From assembly GCA_000433535.1 (NCBI GenBank), contig FR892668.1, positions 186,410 to 222,048 on the forward strand: a stretch of DNA of 35,639 nt. Reading direction: 5' to 3'. The stretch comes from Dorea sp. CAG:317 (GTDB taxonomy: Bacteria; Bacillota; Clostridia; Lachnospirales; Lachnospiraceae). The translations under genes and the position numbers were made by a program. The notes under the pieces are model-generated. The model was given only the letters and a program-made list of their open reading frames with translations. It was not told the origin of the DNA and did not search any database. Positions 14,656-22,668 of this stretch are shown here, one piece after another (within the stretch, counting starts at the first letter, position 1; every line of letters begins with the position of its first letter).

Positions 14656-15861
14656 ATGAAAAAGAAAATGCTGGTTATATTTTGTTGTTTTTGTTTTTTG
14701 CTTTTGAAGTTGTCCGGGAATATCGTGCAGGCAGAAAAAGGAGAAGACGAGCCGACAAATCTTTACGCCCGGTCAGCTGTGTTGATGAATGCTGACAGCG
14801 GGCGTATTTTATTTGGGAAGGATGAAAGGCGTAAGCTTCCAATGGCAAGTACAACAAAGATCATGACCTGTATTCTTGTGTTGGAACAGATGCAGGAAGA
14901 CCAGAAGGCGTCTGTGTCGGATTATGCGGTGTGCCAGCCCAAGGTGCGCTTGGGAGTGAAAAAGAAAGAACAGTTTTATGTGAACGATCTTCTCTATTCT
15001 CTTATGCTGGAATCCCACAATGACAGCGCTGTCGTGCTGGCAGAAGCTATAGCGGGAACGGTAGAAGAATTTGCGGATTTGATGAATGAAAAAGCAAAAA
15101 AGCTGGGATGTCAAAATACGCATTTTGTAACACCCAATGGATTGGATGGAGAAGATGAAGATGGAATCCATGAGACAACTGCGGAGGATCTGGCGCGGAT
15201 TATGCGATATTGTATTATGGAATCGGAAGAACGGGAGAAATTTCTTGAAATTACACAGACCAAAGATTATTCATTTTCAAATGTAGCAGGAGATCGAACG
15301 TTTACATGTCACAACCATAATGCATTTCTGTCTATGATGGAAGGGGCATTGTCAGGGAAGACGGGCTTTACTTCGGAAGCGGGATATTGTTATGTCGGTG
15401 CGCTGCGCCGGGATGGACGTACATTTATCGTATCTTTGCTTGCTTGCGGGTGGCCAAATAACAAAGACTATAAATGGAAAGATACACGCAGACTTATGGA
15501 ATATGGGCTGGAACATTACCATTATCAGAAGGTGGAGAAAAAAGTGGAGAAAATTCCGGTTCGTATATTGGAAGCAAGAGATGAGAGACAGCCATTTCTC
15601 CATAATTCTGTTCTTTTAGCAGAAGCGACAGAATCCAGAGATTTTAAAATCCTGCTTAAGCAAGGCGAAGAAGTAGAAGTTAAGATTGTAAAAGAAAAGA
15701 AGCTTCATGCACCTGTAAGACGGGGCCAGAAGGTGGGAACGGTGCGGTATCGGTTAAACGGGGAGACGATTCACAGCACGGATTTGATTGCTTCGGAGTC
15801 TATTCAAAAGAGAGATCTTGGATGGTGTTTTGAGATTTTGATGAAGAAGATCTGTTTTTGA
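14656..15861 (+). CDS. D-alanyl-D-alanine carboxypeptidase (peptidase S11), scpAB-linked
   Basis: ATG 14656 has AAGGTG upstream. The 401-residue exported protein has a signal peptide of about 31 residues ending near VQA. Active-site motifs are Ser65-Thr-Thr-Lys68, Ser120-His-Asn122 and Lys235-Thr-Gly. A PBP5-type C-terminal domain follows, and the tail ends CFEILMKKICF, probably amphipathic. In Bacillus, dacB (PBP5*, which trims spore cortex peptidoglycan) also sits just after scpAB, so position suggests a DacB-like sporulation role; that is inference, and spmA-spmB are absent. It shares family, but is far from identical in sequence, with the enzyme at 3445-4662. Confidence 0.9.
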   Translation: MKKKMLVIFCCFCFLLLKLSGNIVQAEKGEDEPTNLYARSAVLMNADSGRILFGKDERRKLPMASTTKIMTCILVLEQMQEDQKASVSDYAVCQPKVRLGVKKKEQFYVNDLLYSLMLESHNDSAVVLAEAIAGTVEEFADLMNEKAKKLGCQNTHFVTPNGLDGEDEDGIHETTAEDLARIMRYCIMESEEREKFLEITQTKDYSFSNVAGDRTFTCHNHNAFLSMMEGALSGKTGFTSEAGYCYVGALRRDGRTFIVSLLACGWPNNKDYKWKDTRRLMEYGLEHYHYQKVEKKVEKIPVRILEARDERQPFLHNSVLLAEATESRDFKILLKQGEEVEVKIVKEKKLHAPVRRGQKVGTVRYRLNGETIHSTDLIASESIQKRDLGWCFEILMKKICF

Positions 15862-16039
15862 ATCGGAAGGATTGTGGTCTGATACTGAGCGGCATTACAT
15901 AGGGAAATCAAATTGACGCTTTTGAAAATGTATGATAGAGTAAGAATATAGTTTAGGACAGTGATTATTCAATCGTATATCAAAGGGATTCGGACACTGG
16001 CATTTCGCCAAAAAATCCAGCTTATATAACAATTTCATA

Positions 16040-16068
16040 TTGACAAATCAGAACAAGTGTACTAGTAT
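16040..16068 (+). promoter_or_regulatory. recA promoter
   Basis: TTGACA (16040-16045), 17-base spacer, TAGTAT (16063-16068). Transcription would start near 16075, immediately before the LexA box. The preceding 178 bases (15862-16039) hold no gene; only weak promoter-like words were seen there. Confidence 0.75.
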
Positions 16069-16077
16069 ATGAACAGG

Positions 16078-16093
16078 GCGAACGTTAGTTCGC
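16078..16093. promoter_or_regulatory. LexA (SOS) box of recA
   Basis: GCGAACGTTAGTTCGC contains CGAAC-GTTA-GTTCG, a perfect match to the Gram-positive LexA consensus CGAAC-n4-GTTCG. It covers the predicted transcription start, so LexA should block recA until DNA damage. Confidence 0.92.
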
Positions 16094-16113
16094 ATATTAG
16101 AAGGAGAAGACTT

Positions 16114-17142
16114 ATGGCAAGTAATGAAAATAAGAAAAAAGCGTTAGACGCAGCGATTGCGAAATTAGAAAAAGATTATGGAAAGGGAACAGTAATGAAG
16201 CTTGGAGATCCGGCGGCGCAAGTAGCGGTGGAGACGGTTCCGACAGGTTCCTTAAGCCTTGACATTGCTCTGGGAATGGGCGGAGTGCCAAAGGGACGAA
16301 TTGTGGAAATCTATGGACCGGAATCCAGTGGTAAGACAACGGTTGCACTGCACATGATCTCAGAGGTACAGAAAAGAGGCGGTATTGCAGGATTTATCGA
16401 TGCAGAACATGCGCTTGATCCGGTATACGCTAAAAATATAGGTGTTGACATTGATGAACTGTATATCTCTCAGCCGGACAGTGGAGATCAGGCACTTGAG
16501 ATTGCAGAGACTATGGTGCGTTCCGGTGCTATGGACATCATTGTTATTGACTCTGTTGCGGCACTGGTACCGCGTCAGGAGATAGAAGGTGATATGGGAG
16601 ATTCTCATGTGGGATTGCAGGCGCGTCTGATGTCTCAGGCACTGCGTAAACTGACTCCGGTTATCAGCAAGTCTAATTGTGTTGTTATTTTCATTAATCA
16701 GCTCCGTGAAAAAGTGGGAGTGATGTTCGGTAATCCAGAGACCACAACGGGAGGACGTGCGCTGAAATTCTATGCCTCCATTCGTATGGATGTAAGAAGA
16801 ATTGAGACCTTGAAACAGAGCGGAGAGATGATCGGTAACAGAACACGCGTAAAAATTGTGAAGAATAAGATTGCACCGCCGTTTAAAGAGGCAGAGTTTG
16901 ATATCATGTTTGGAAAGGGAATTTCCAAAGAGGGAGACATTCTGGATCTGGCTGTAAATCTCGGACTGGTGAGCAAAAGCGGTTCATGGTTTGCATATAA
17001 TGGCGATAAGATCGGACAGGGACGCGAGAATGCAAAAAATTATTTGACAGAGAATCCTGCGATCATGGAAGAACTGGATGCGAAGATTCGTAAACACTAT
17101 GCTTTTGAAGGGGCAGAAGCATCAGAAGAAGAGGAAGAATAG
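16114..17142 (+). CDS. recA: Recombinase RecA
   Basis: ATG 16114 follows AAGGAGA (16101-16107); earlier in-frame ATG 16069 lies in the promoter. The 342-residue protein shows the RecA core: Walker A GPESSGKTT, MAW-like LAVNLGLVSKSGSW, loop L1 region (EIEGDMGDSHVGLQARLMSQ) and loop L2 (NQLREKVGVMFGNPETTTGG), and an acidic C-terminal tail ending in glutamates. It forms filaments on single-stranded DNA for recombination and triggers LexA self-cleavage. It is cotranscribed with recX, whose ATG directly follows its stop. Confidence 0.98.
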   Translation: MASNENKKKALDAAIAKLEKDYGKGTVMKLGDPAAQVAVETVPTGSLSLDIALGMGGVPKGRIVEIYGPESSGKTTVALHMISEVQKRGGIAGFIDAEHALDPVYAKNIGVDIDELYISQPDSGDQALEIAETMVRSGAMDIIVIDSVAALVPRQEIEGDMGDSHVGLQARLMSQALRKLTPVISKSNCVVIFINQLREKVGVMFGNPETTTGGRALKFYASIRMDVRRIETLKQSGEMIGNRTRVKIVKNKIAPPFKEAEFDIMFGKGISKEGDILDLAVNLGLVSKSGSWFAYNGDKIGQGRENAKNYLTENPAIMEELDAKIRKHYAFEGAEASEEEEE

Positions 17143-17757
17143 ATGGTTGTCACTAAGATAGAAGCGGTGGCAAAAAATAAATATAAAGTATATCTCGATG
17201 AACGGTTCGCTTTTGTATTATACAAAGGCGAACTGTCTCGTTATCGTGTTACAGTTAATGAAGAACTGTCTGTTGAGATGTATGAAAAGATTCGCCGGGA
17301 AGTCATCCTGAAAAGAGGGAAACTTCGCGCGCTGCATTTACTGAATGTTATGGGGCGGACAGAAGAACAGCTTCGGCAGAAGTTAAGGCATGGCAGCTAT
17401 CCGGAAGATATTATAGATATGGTGATGGATTATGTGAAATCCTTCGGATATATCAACGATCAGGAATATGCCAGAAATTTTATAGAAAACCGCAAGGATA
17501 AGAAAAGCCGAAGGGAAATTTATGCGTCTCTTTGTCAGAAGGGAGTAAAGAGCGAGGATATTGATGCTGCCTTTCAGGAATGCTATGAAGAGCATGATGC
17601 AAGAGAAGCTATTTGTACACTTCTGCGTAAAAAAGGGTTTGATCCCGAGAATGCAGACCGGGCGGAAACTCAGAAAATATTAGGGTTTTTAGTAAGAAAA
17701 GGTTTCCGATATGAGGACATCCGTCAAGTAATACAAGTTTCTGATTGGAATGCTTGA
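17143..17757 (+). CDS. recX: RecA regulator RecX
   Basis: ATG 17143 immediately follows the recA stop TAG 17140-17142; its ribosome site (GAAGAGGAAG) lies in the end of recA, so it is translationally coupled. The 204-residue, highly charged helical protein has the repeated three-helix modules of RecX (LNVMGRTEEQLRQKL, then ASLCQKGVKSEDIDAAF, then LVRKGFRYEDIRQVI). RecX caps or inhibits RecA filaments. Its last codons contain the -35 box of the rny promoter. Confidence 0.92.
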   Translation: MVVTKIEAVAKNKYKVYLDERFAFVLYKGELSRYRVTVNEELSVEMYEKIRREVILKRGKLRALHLLNVMGRTEEQLRQKLRHGSYPEDIIDMVMDYVKSFGYINDQEYARNFIENRKDKKSRREIYASLCQKGVKSEDIDAAFQECYEEHDAREAICTLLRKKGFDPENADRAETQKILGFLVRKGFRYEDIRQVIQVSDWNA

Positions 17758-17782
17758 CATCTTTGTTAAAACAGTATAAAAT
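17754..17782 (+). promoter_or_regulatory. rny promoter overlapping the end of recX
   Basis: TTGACA (17754-17759), 17-base spacer, TAAAAT (17777-17782). The -35 includes the recX stop TGA (17755-17757). It gives RNase Y a supply independent of SOS control. Confidence 0.75.
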
Positions 17783-17829
17783 TTAAGTGTTGTATTTGTA
17801 CAATGAAAATTAAATAAGGAGGTGCTCCT

Positions 17830-19383
17830 GTGCCGATAGGAATAGTAATTGCTGTAGCAGCAGTGCTTGTAGTGGTGACGGCAGTGATCAGTCATTTTCT
17901 TACAGTGTCAAATCTGAAGAAAAATGCAGATTGTAAGATCGGAAATGCGGAAACAAAAGCGCGTGAGATCATTGATGATGCAGTAAAAACGGCTGAGGCA
18001 AAGAAGAAGGAGTCTCTCTTGGAAATTAAAGAAGAGTCGATCAAGAACAAGAATGAACTTGAAAAAGAGACAAAGGAACGCAGAGCAGAGTTACAAAGAT
18101 ACGAGAAACGTGTTCTTTCCAAGGAAGAGGCTTTGGACAAAAAGTCCGACGCTATTGAGAAGCGTGAAGCAGGATTTGCAGCAAAAGAAGAACAGCTTAA
18201 GCAGCGCGAAGCGAAAGTGGAAGAGTTGAGTAAGCAGCGAGTGCAGGAACTAGAAAGAATCTCAGGACTTACCTCCGAACAAGCAAAAGAATATTTGTTG
18301 AAAACTGTTGAAGAAGATGTAAAACATGATACTGCCAAAATGGTAAAAGAACTGGAAGCGCAGGCAAAGGAAGAAGCTGATAAAAAAGCGAAAGAATATG
18401 TTGTTACTGCAATTCAGCGTTGTGCCGCTGACCATGTTGCAGAGACTACAATTTCAGTTGTGCAGCTTCCAAGTGATGAAATGAAAGGCAGAATTATTGG
18501 TAGAGAAGGACGTAATATCCGTACATTGGAGACGATGACAGGTGTGGAACTTATTATTGACGACACACCGGAAGCGGTTGTATTGTCCGGCTTTGATCCG
18601 ATAAGAAGAGAAGTCGCAAGAATTGCGCTTGAAAAACTGATTGTCGATGGTCGTATCCATCCGGCAAGAATCGAAGAGATGGTAGAAAAAGCGCAAAAAG
18701 AAGTAGAGACAATGATTCGTGAAGAAGGCGAGGCGGCAGCGTTAGAAGTTGGTGTTCATGGTATTCATCCAGAGCTTATCAAACTGCTCGGAAGAATGAA
18801 ATTCAGAACCAGTTATGGGCAGAATGCATTAAAGCATTCCATGGAAGTTTCCCAGCTTGCCGGACTTCTTGCCGGTGAGATCGGTCTGGATGTGCGTGTG
18901 GCAAAAAGAGCCGGTCTTTTACACGATATTGGAAAATCTATTGATCATGATGTGGAAGGCTCCCACATTCAGATTGGTGTCGATCTTTGTAGAAAATATA
19001 AAGAGTCTGCTGTGGTTATCAATGCAGTGGAAGCGCATCATGGCGACGTAGAGCCAGAAACTCTTATTGCATGCGTTGTGCAGGCGGCAGATACGATCTC
19101 CGCTGCAAGACCGGGTGCGAGAAGAGAAACATTGGAAACATATACAAACAGGTTAAAACAATTAGAAGATATCACCAACCAATTTAAAGGTGTTGATAAA
19201 TCTTTTGCAATTCAAGCAGGTAGAGAGATTCGTGTAATGGTAGTTCCGGAGCAGGTATCTGATGCAGATATGGTATTGATGGCTAGAGATATAGCGAAAC
19301 AGATTGAGTTTGAGCTGGAATATCCTGGACAGATCAAAGTCAACGTGATTCGTGAATCGCGAGTGACCGATTATGCCAAGTAG
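17830..19383 (+). CDS. rny: Ribonuclease Y
   Basis: GTG 17830 follows a strong AAGGAGGTG (17816-17824). The 517-residue endoribonuclease initiates mRNA turnover in Firmicutes. Order: N-terminal membrane helix (residues 2-20), a long charged coiled coil (about 25-190), a KH RNA-binding domain with GRIIGREGRNIRTLE, and an HD catalytic domain with LKHSMEVSQLAG and LLHDIGKSIDHD metal ligands. Length matches B. subtilis RNase Y (520). Position after recA-recX is common in Clostridia. A terminator hairpin follows. Confidence 0.97.
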   Translation: MPIGIVIAVAAVLVVVTAVISHFLTVSNLKKNADCKIGNAETKAREIIDDAVKTAEAKKKESLLEIKEESIKNKNELEKETKERRAELQRYEKRVLSKEEALDKKSDAIEKREAGFAAKEEQLKQREAKVEELSKQRVQELERISGLTSEQAKEYLLKTVEEDVKHDTAKMVKELEAQAKEEADKKAKEYVVTAIQRCAADHVAETTISVVQLPSDEMKGRIIGREGRNIRTLETMTGVELIIDDTPEAVVLSGFDPIRREVARIALEKLIVDGRIHPARIEEMVEKAQKEVETMIREEGEAAALEVGVHGIHPELIKLLGRMKFRTSYGQNALKHSMEVSQLAGLLAGEIGLDVRVAKRAGLLHDIGKSIDHDVEGSHIQIGVDLCRKYKESAVVINAVEAHHGDVEPETLIACVVQAADTISAARPGARRETLETYTNRLKQLEDITNQFKGVDKSFAIQAGREIRVMVVPEQVSDADMVLMARDIAKQIEFELEYPGQIKVNVIRESRVTDYAK

Positions 19384-19394
19384 AAGATAAATGT

Positions 19395-19436
19395 AGGGAG
19401 GTGTCGCGCTGATATAAAGTGTGGCACCTCCCTTTC
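19395..19436 (+). terminator. Terminator after rny
   Basis: AGGGAGGTG (19395-19403) pairs perfectly with CACCTCCCT (19425-19433), extended by GU and GC pairs, followed by TTCTC. The T-tract is short but the stem is very stable. Confidence 0.75.
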
Positions 19437-19522
19437 TCAATTTCCGGAATTCTTTTGAAATCTCATAAGGTAAATAAAAAATGCAAAATATATAAATGAA
19501 TAAAAAAGGAAGGTAAGACAAT

Positions 19523-20062
19523 ATGTGTGAGGAAATCAGGCGTGTAAAAAGAGAATTGATGTATAAAGGAACCGTTTTGGAGGTTTATAAAGATTCCATG
19601 GAATTTGCAAATGGAAATCACGAAGAGTGGGACTTTATTAAACATAATGGAGCAGCGGCAGTAGTTCCGGTGCTGGATGACGGACGTATTCTGATGGTAT
19701 CCCAATTTCGAAATGCGCTGGACCGGAAGACATTGGAGATTCCGGCAGGCAAGCTCGACGATCCGGAGGAAAAAGGAATTCTTTGTGCGGCGCGAGAATT
19801 GGAAGAAGAAACCGGTTATAAGTCAGAACAGCTGGAATGGCTGATCAATATACGGACAACCGTTGCGCTCTGCAATGAGAAGATTGAAGTATATGTTGCG
19901 AGAAATCTGAAGGCGGGTACACAGAATCTGGACGAAAATGAATATGTAAATGTAAAAGCATATACGGTAGATGAATTGAAAGAGAAGATTTTTTCCGGAG
20001 AGATTGAAGATTCAAAAACCATTGCTTCTGTACTCGCTTATGAAGCTCGTTATTTAAAATAG
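19523..20062 (+). CDS. nudF: ADP-ribose pyrophosphatase (Nudix hydrolase, NudF type)
   Basis: ATG 19523 follows AAGGAAGG (19506-19513). The 179-residue protein has a Nudix fold with LEIPAGKLDDPEE at 71-83 and RELEEETGY at 91-99, the catalytic box that binds Mg. The box has one residue more than the GX5EX7 standard between the glycine and the first glutamate, a mild variation. Members hydrolyse ADP-ribose to AMP and ribose 5-phosphate, limiting toxic ADP-ribose. It precedes spoIIM; the same nudF to spoIIM neighbourhood exists in Bacillus, supporting the call. Confidence 0.88.
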   Translation: MCEEIRRVKRELMYKGTVLEVYKDSMEFANGNHEEWDFIKHNGAAAVVPVLDDGRILMVSQFRNALDRKTLEIPAGKLDDPEEKGILCAARELEEETGYKSEQLEWLINIRTTVALCNEKIEVYVARNLKAGTQNLDENEYVNVKAYTVDELKEKIFSGEIEDSKTIASVLAYEARYLK

Positions 20063-20090
20063 TCATATATGAAGAGCCTATACATATAAT
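20063..20090 (+). promoter_or_regulatory. Candidate sigma-E (mother-cell) promoter of spoIIM
   Basis: CATATAAT at 20083-20090 matches 7 of 8 bases of the Bacillus sigma-E -10 consensus CATACAAT. TCATATA at 20063-20069, 13 bases upstream, resembles its -35. No good sigma-A -35 is present. In Bacillus, spoIIM is under sigma-E. The assignment is inference from one site. Confidence 0.5.
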
Positions 20091-20118
20091 AGAGTATCTG
20101 AATGCAAGGAGGAAGCGC

Positions 20119-20658
20119 ATGAAGGTACAGGAAATCAAAAAATATTTTGTTCTGTTTTATATGTTTGGCTTTTTGGCGGGGATATTAAGCGCCAATTTTA
20201 TCGCCGGTGAATATCTGGCAGATCTGGGAATCTTTCATGAATTTTTCATGGAACAATATATGCAGACGCCCATTGATAACAGTGAATATTTCTGGTATCT
20301 GCTGCGCCTTCGTATAACACCGCTTGTGATTTTGGGGCTGGCGGGATGTACAAAATTTCGCAAGGCGGCAGTTCTGTTATTTTTAATGTGGACGGGCCTG
20401 TTAAGCGGTCTGATTCTGACTGTGGCAGTCATGCAGAGGGGATTCGGAGGAATCCTTCTTTGCCTCGTTGGTGTTCTGCCGCAGCTTCCGCTCTATACGG
20501 CAGGGTATCTGATCTTATTGTGGTTTCTGTTCTGCTATCCAAAGAGAACGTGGAGTGCGGTAAAAACAATCTGCTTTTTCTTGTTTATGGCAGTGGGGCT
20601 TATTCTGGAGTGTACGGTGAATCCTGTTTTAATGAGAATGTTTTTATCATCTATTTAA
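20119..20658 (+). CDS. spoIIM: Stage II sporulation protein M
   Basis: ATG 20119 follows AAGGAGG (20106-20112). The 179-residue protein has about five hydrophobic helices. LCLVGVLPQLPLYTAGYLI and the C-terminal ECTVNPVLM align by eye with SVLPQNLILIP and the SPVLM ending of B. subtilis SpoIIM, so family membership is clear. SpoIIM, with SpoIID and SpoIIP, drives septal peptidoglycan thinning and membrane migration during engulfment; it is the integral scaffold. A sigma-E-like promoter lies upstream and a shared terminator with spoVB lies downstream. Confidence 0.85.
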   Translation: MKVQEIKKYFVLFYMFGFLAGILSANFIAGEYLADLGIFHEFFMEQYMQTPIDNSEYFWYLLRLRITPLVILGLAGCTKFRKAAVLLFLMWTGLLSGLILTVAVMQRGFGGILLCLVGVLPQLPLYTAGYLILLWFLFCYPKRTWSAVKTICFFLFMAVGLILECTVNPVLMRMFLSSI

Positions 20659-20660
20659 GA

Positions 20661-20715
20661 AAAGAAGCTGCAACACTAGTAGTTGTACTAGGTTCGTGTG
20701 CAGCTTCTTTTTCTT
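20661..20715. terminator. Terminator shared by spoIIM and spoVB
   Basis: AAAGAAGCTGCA (20661-20672) pairs perfectly with TGCAGCTTCTTT (20699-20710), with a nested CTAGT/ACTAG stem (20676-20691). T-rich sequence follows on the plus strand (TTTTTCTT). It lies between convergent stops. Confidence 0.85.
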
Positions 20716-20721
20716 GTGGAA

Positions 20722-22056
20722 TTATCTTCGTAAATTGGAAGACTGAAGATAATAATGCAAATAAAAAAGGCAAAAGAAGAAAATACTAAGCTGGCTGATC
20801 AGAAGTCCCCATAAATATCCGTTGATGCCGATTTTTGGAATGAAGAGGAGAACGCCGGCAATTCGGATTACGAGACTGATGGCATTAATGAAAAAGGAAA
20901 GATTTGTCTTGCCGATTCCATTTAGAATGCTGAGTAACGTATTGTTCGTGTATAAAAAAGGACACATCCATGCCAGTGTGACAATAAAATCTCCGGCTGA
21001 TGGACTGTGGAAAAGAAATTCACCGATCCACTGTCCGAAAAGTAAGAGTCCTGCACAGCATATGCTGCCAAGACTGATGCAGGAAAAAAAGACTTTGCGG
21101 ATCAGAGAAGACAGTTGACTGCGCTCGTCCATGGCCTGAATTTCCGCAACTGTGGGAAGAAGCATAGTGGAGACGGAATTTGTAATAGCGGAAGGAAAGA
21201 GAATGCATGGGAGAGCCATTCCGGTCAAAACTCCGTATGTGCTTAAAGAAGCTTTGACGCTCATTCCGTAGAGTTGCAGCTTTATGGGAATCGAGACTGC
21301 TTCAATGCTCTGCAAAATATTCAGCATGACACGGCTTCCGGTCAGTGGAAGTGATAGACCGGTAAGACTTCCGGCGTGCTTTTTGAATGCGCTTGTGAAA
21401 GCGCGCGGCGTAAAGGTTAATTCATCTTCATGTGACAGGAGATTTAAACAGTAGAGAGAAGAGCATATTTCACCGGCAATCAGCCCGGAGACTGCGACAG
21501 CGATTCCAAAAGGGTGCCCTTGTGCGCAGCTGATCGTATATAAGAGCCAGACGGAACCAATTCGTGTAATCTGCTCGATCAGTTGTGAGACGGATGGGAT
21601 CTTCGTCTTCTTCATTCCGAGATAGTAACCGCAGATGGAGCTGTGCAAGGCGGAAAAAGGAAACACATAGGACAGAATCATAAGAAGTTTTTCGCATCGG
21701 GGCTCGTGAAGAACAGATACAGCAAGAAAGCCGGCGTATCGTTGAATAAGAAGCATGGCAATGATAGAAAGAGCTTCTGTGATCAAAAGGGCAGTTAGAA
21801 GAAGTTCGGCTGCTTTGTGTTTCTCGTTCTTGGCGATATAATAAGCGGTACTTCTTGAAAGAGCCAATTCAATACCGGCAGATGTAAGAGAAAACCCCAT
21901 GGCGTAGATTGGGAAAATCAATTGGTAAATGCCAACTCCCTCTTCTCCGAATGTATGGCTTAAGAAAATTCGATAAAAAAACCCCATAAACCGAGTGGCA
22001 AATCCGGTTAATGTTAAAATGATCGTGCCCTTAATGAGGACTTGTTTTCGTGACAT
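20722..22056 (-). CDS. spoVB: Stage V sporulation protein B / MATE-like polysaccharide flippase
   Basis: The start ATG is at 22054-22056 with AAGGAGG upstream on the minus strand. The 444-residue protein has about 12 membrane helices and the MOP-family start KGTIILTLTGFATRFMGFFY, followed by GEEGVGIYQLIFPIY, typical of SpoVB. SpoVB is needed for spore cortex and is related to lipid II flippases such as MurJ. It is about 75 residues shorter than B. subtilis SpoVB (518), as in many Lachnospiraceae. Convergent with spoIIM, making a two-gene sporulation locus. Confidence 0.88.
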   Translation of the reverse strand: MSRKQVLIKGTIILTLTGFATRFMGFFYRIFLSHTFGEEGVGIYQLIFPIYAMGFSLTSAGIELALSRSTAYYIAKNEKHKAAELLLTALLITEALSIIAMLLIQRYAGFLAVSVLHEPRCEKLLMILSYVFPFSALHSSICGYYLGMKKTKIPSVSQLIEQITRIGSVWLLYTISCAQGHPFGIAVAVSGLIAGEICSSLYCLNLLSHEDELTFTPRAFTSAFKKHAGSLTGLSLPLTGSRVMLNILQSIEAVSIPIKLQLYGMSVKASLSTYGVLTGMALPCILFPSAITNSVSTMLLPTVAEIQAMDERSQLSSLIRKVFFSCISLGSICCAGLLLFGQWIGEFLFHSPSAGDFIVTLAWMCPFLYTNNTLLSILNGIGKTNLSFFINAISLVIRIAGVLLFIPKIGINGYLWGLLISQLSIFFFCLFYLHYYLQSSNLRR

Positions 22057-22103
22057 AGAATCCTCCTTAGAGATATTATTTTAAATATATTCCGGTACAG
22101 TGC

Positions 22104-22132
22104 TTGACAGAACGAAAGATGGATGGTATTCT
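22104..22132 (+). promoter_or_regulatory. Promoter of the isc operon
   Basis: Perfect TTGACA (22104-22109), 17-base spacer, TATTCT (22127-22132). A long dyad follows just downstream of the predicted start. Confidence 0.8.
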
Positions 22133-22141
22133 ACAGAAGTA

Positions 22142-22166
22142 AAATCCTAGTAATTTACTGGGAATT
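22142..22166. promoter_or_regulatory. Rrf2/IscR-type operator dyad
   Basis: AAATCCTAGTAA (22142-22153) and TTACTGGGAATT (22155-22166) are inverted copies matching at 10 of 12 positions around one central T. It starts about three bases after the predicted transcription start and 17 bases before the iscR ATG, a repressor position. Length and AT-rich symmetry fit Rrf2-family sites; autoregulation by IscR is inferred. Confidence 0.65.
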
Positions 22167-22183
22167 ATAAAGAGGGTGATAAG

Positions 22184-22645
22184 ATGAAACTTTCCACAAA
22201 AGGAAGATACGGTCTTAGAGCAATCATTGATTTGGCGAGATACAGTGAAGAGGAACCGGTATCGATCAGCAGTATTGCCGCCAGACAAGATATTTCTGAG
22301 CGGTATCTGGAACAACTGGTAGCGCTTCTTAAGAAAGCAGGGCTTGTGAAAAGTATCCGCGGAGCTTCCGGTGGCTATGTGCTGAACAAGAAGGCGGAAG
22401 AAATCTCGGTAGGTGATGTTTTGAGGGCTCTGGAAGGAAGCTTAGAACCGGTGAAATGTGCAGCCTTTTATTCGGAAGACGGCTGTATTTCAGCGGACAG
22501 TTGTGTTACGAAATATGTATGGAAAAAAATCAATGAAAGTATTAATGAAACGGTAAATAAAATCATGCTGGATGAATTGGTGGGGGAAAGCAAGAAGCTG
22601 AATCCCGCAGGAGGATTTGATGCATCTGCATGTGGAAGCGTATAA
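22184..22645 (+). CDS. iscR: Rrf2-family Fe-S cluster regulator, IscR-like
   Basis: ATG 22184 follows AGAGGGTG (22171-22178). The 153-residue protein starts MKLSTKGRYGLRAIIDLA with the winged-helix of Rrf2 proteins (recognition region ISERYLEQLVALLKKAGL) and the wing RGASGGY. Cys92, Cys101 and Cys107 are placed to bind a cluster, close to Cys92/98/104 of E. coli IscR, though the first gap is 8 rather than 5 residues. CymR-type cysteine regulators lack these cysteines, so an Fe-S sensor is favoured. One more Cys lies near the C-terminus (ASACGSV). It heads the iscS-iscU-mnmA operon. Confidence 0.87.
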   Translation: MKLSTKGRYGLRAIIDLARYSEEEPVSISSIAARQDISERYLEQLVALLKKAGLVKSIRGASGGYVLNKKAEEISVGDVLRALEGSLEPVKCAAFYSEDGCISADSCVTKYVWKKINESINETVNKIMLDELVGESKKLNPAGGFDASACGSV

Positions 22646-22668
22646 TAGAAGAAAATGGAGGAATTGTG

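Noticed and set aside
15913..15941. TTGACG with TATGAT as a second recA promoter
   Set aside because: The spacer is only 12 bases; a properly spaced TTGACA promoter with LexA box lies nearer the gene.
20346..20789. Plus-strand open frame of 147 codons overlapping spoIIM
   Set aside because: Out of frame with spoIIM, runs through the terminator into the spoVB coding strand, with no ribosome site.
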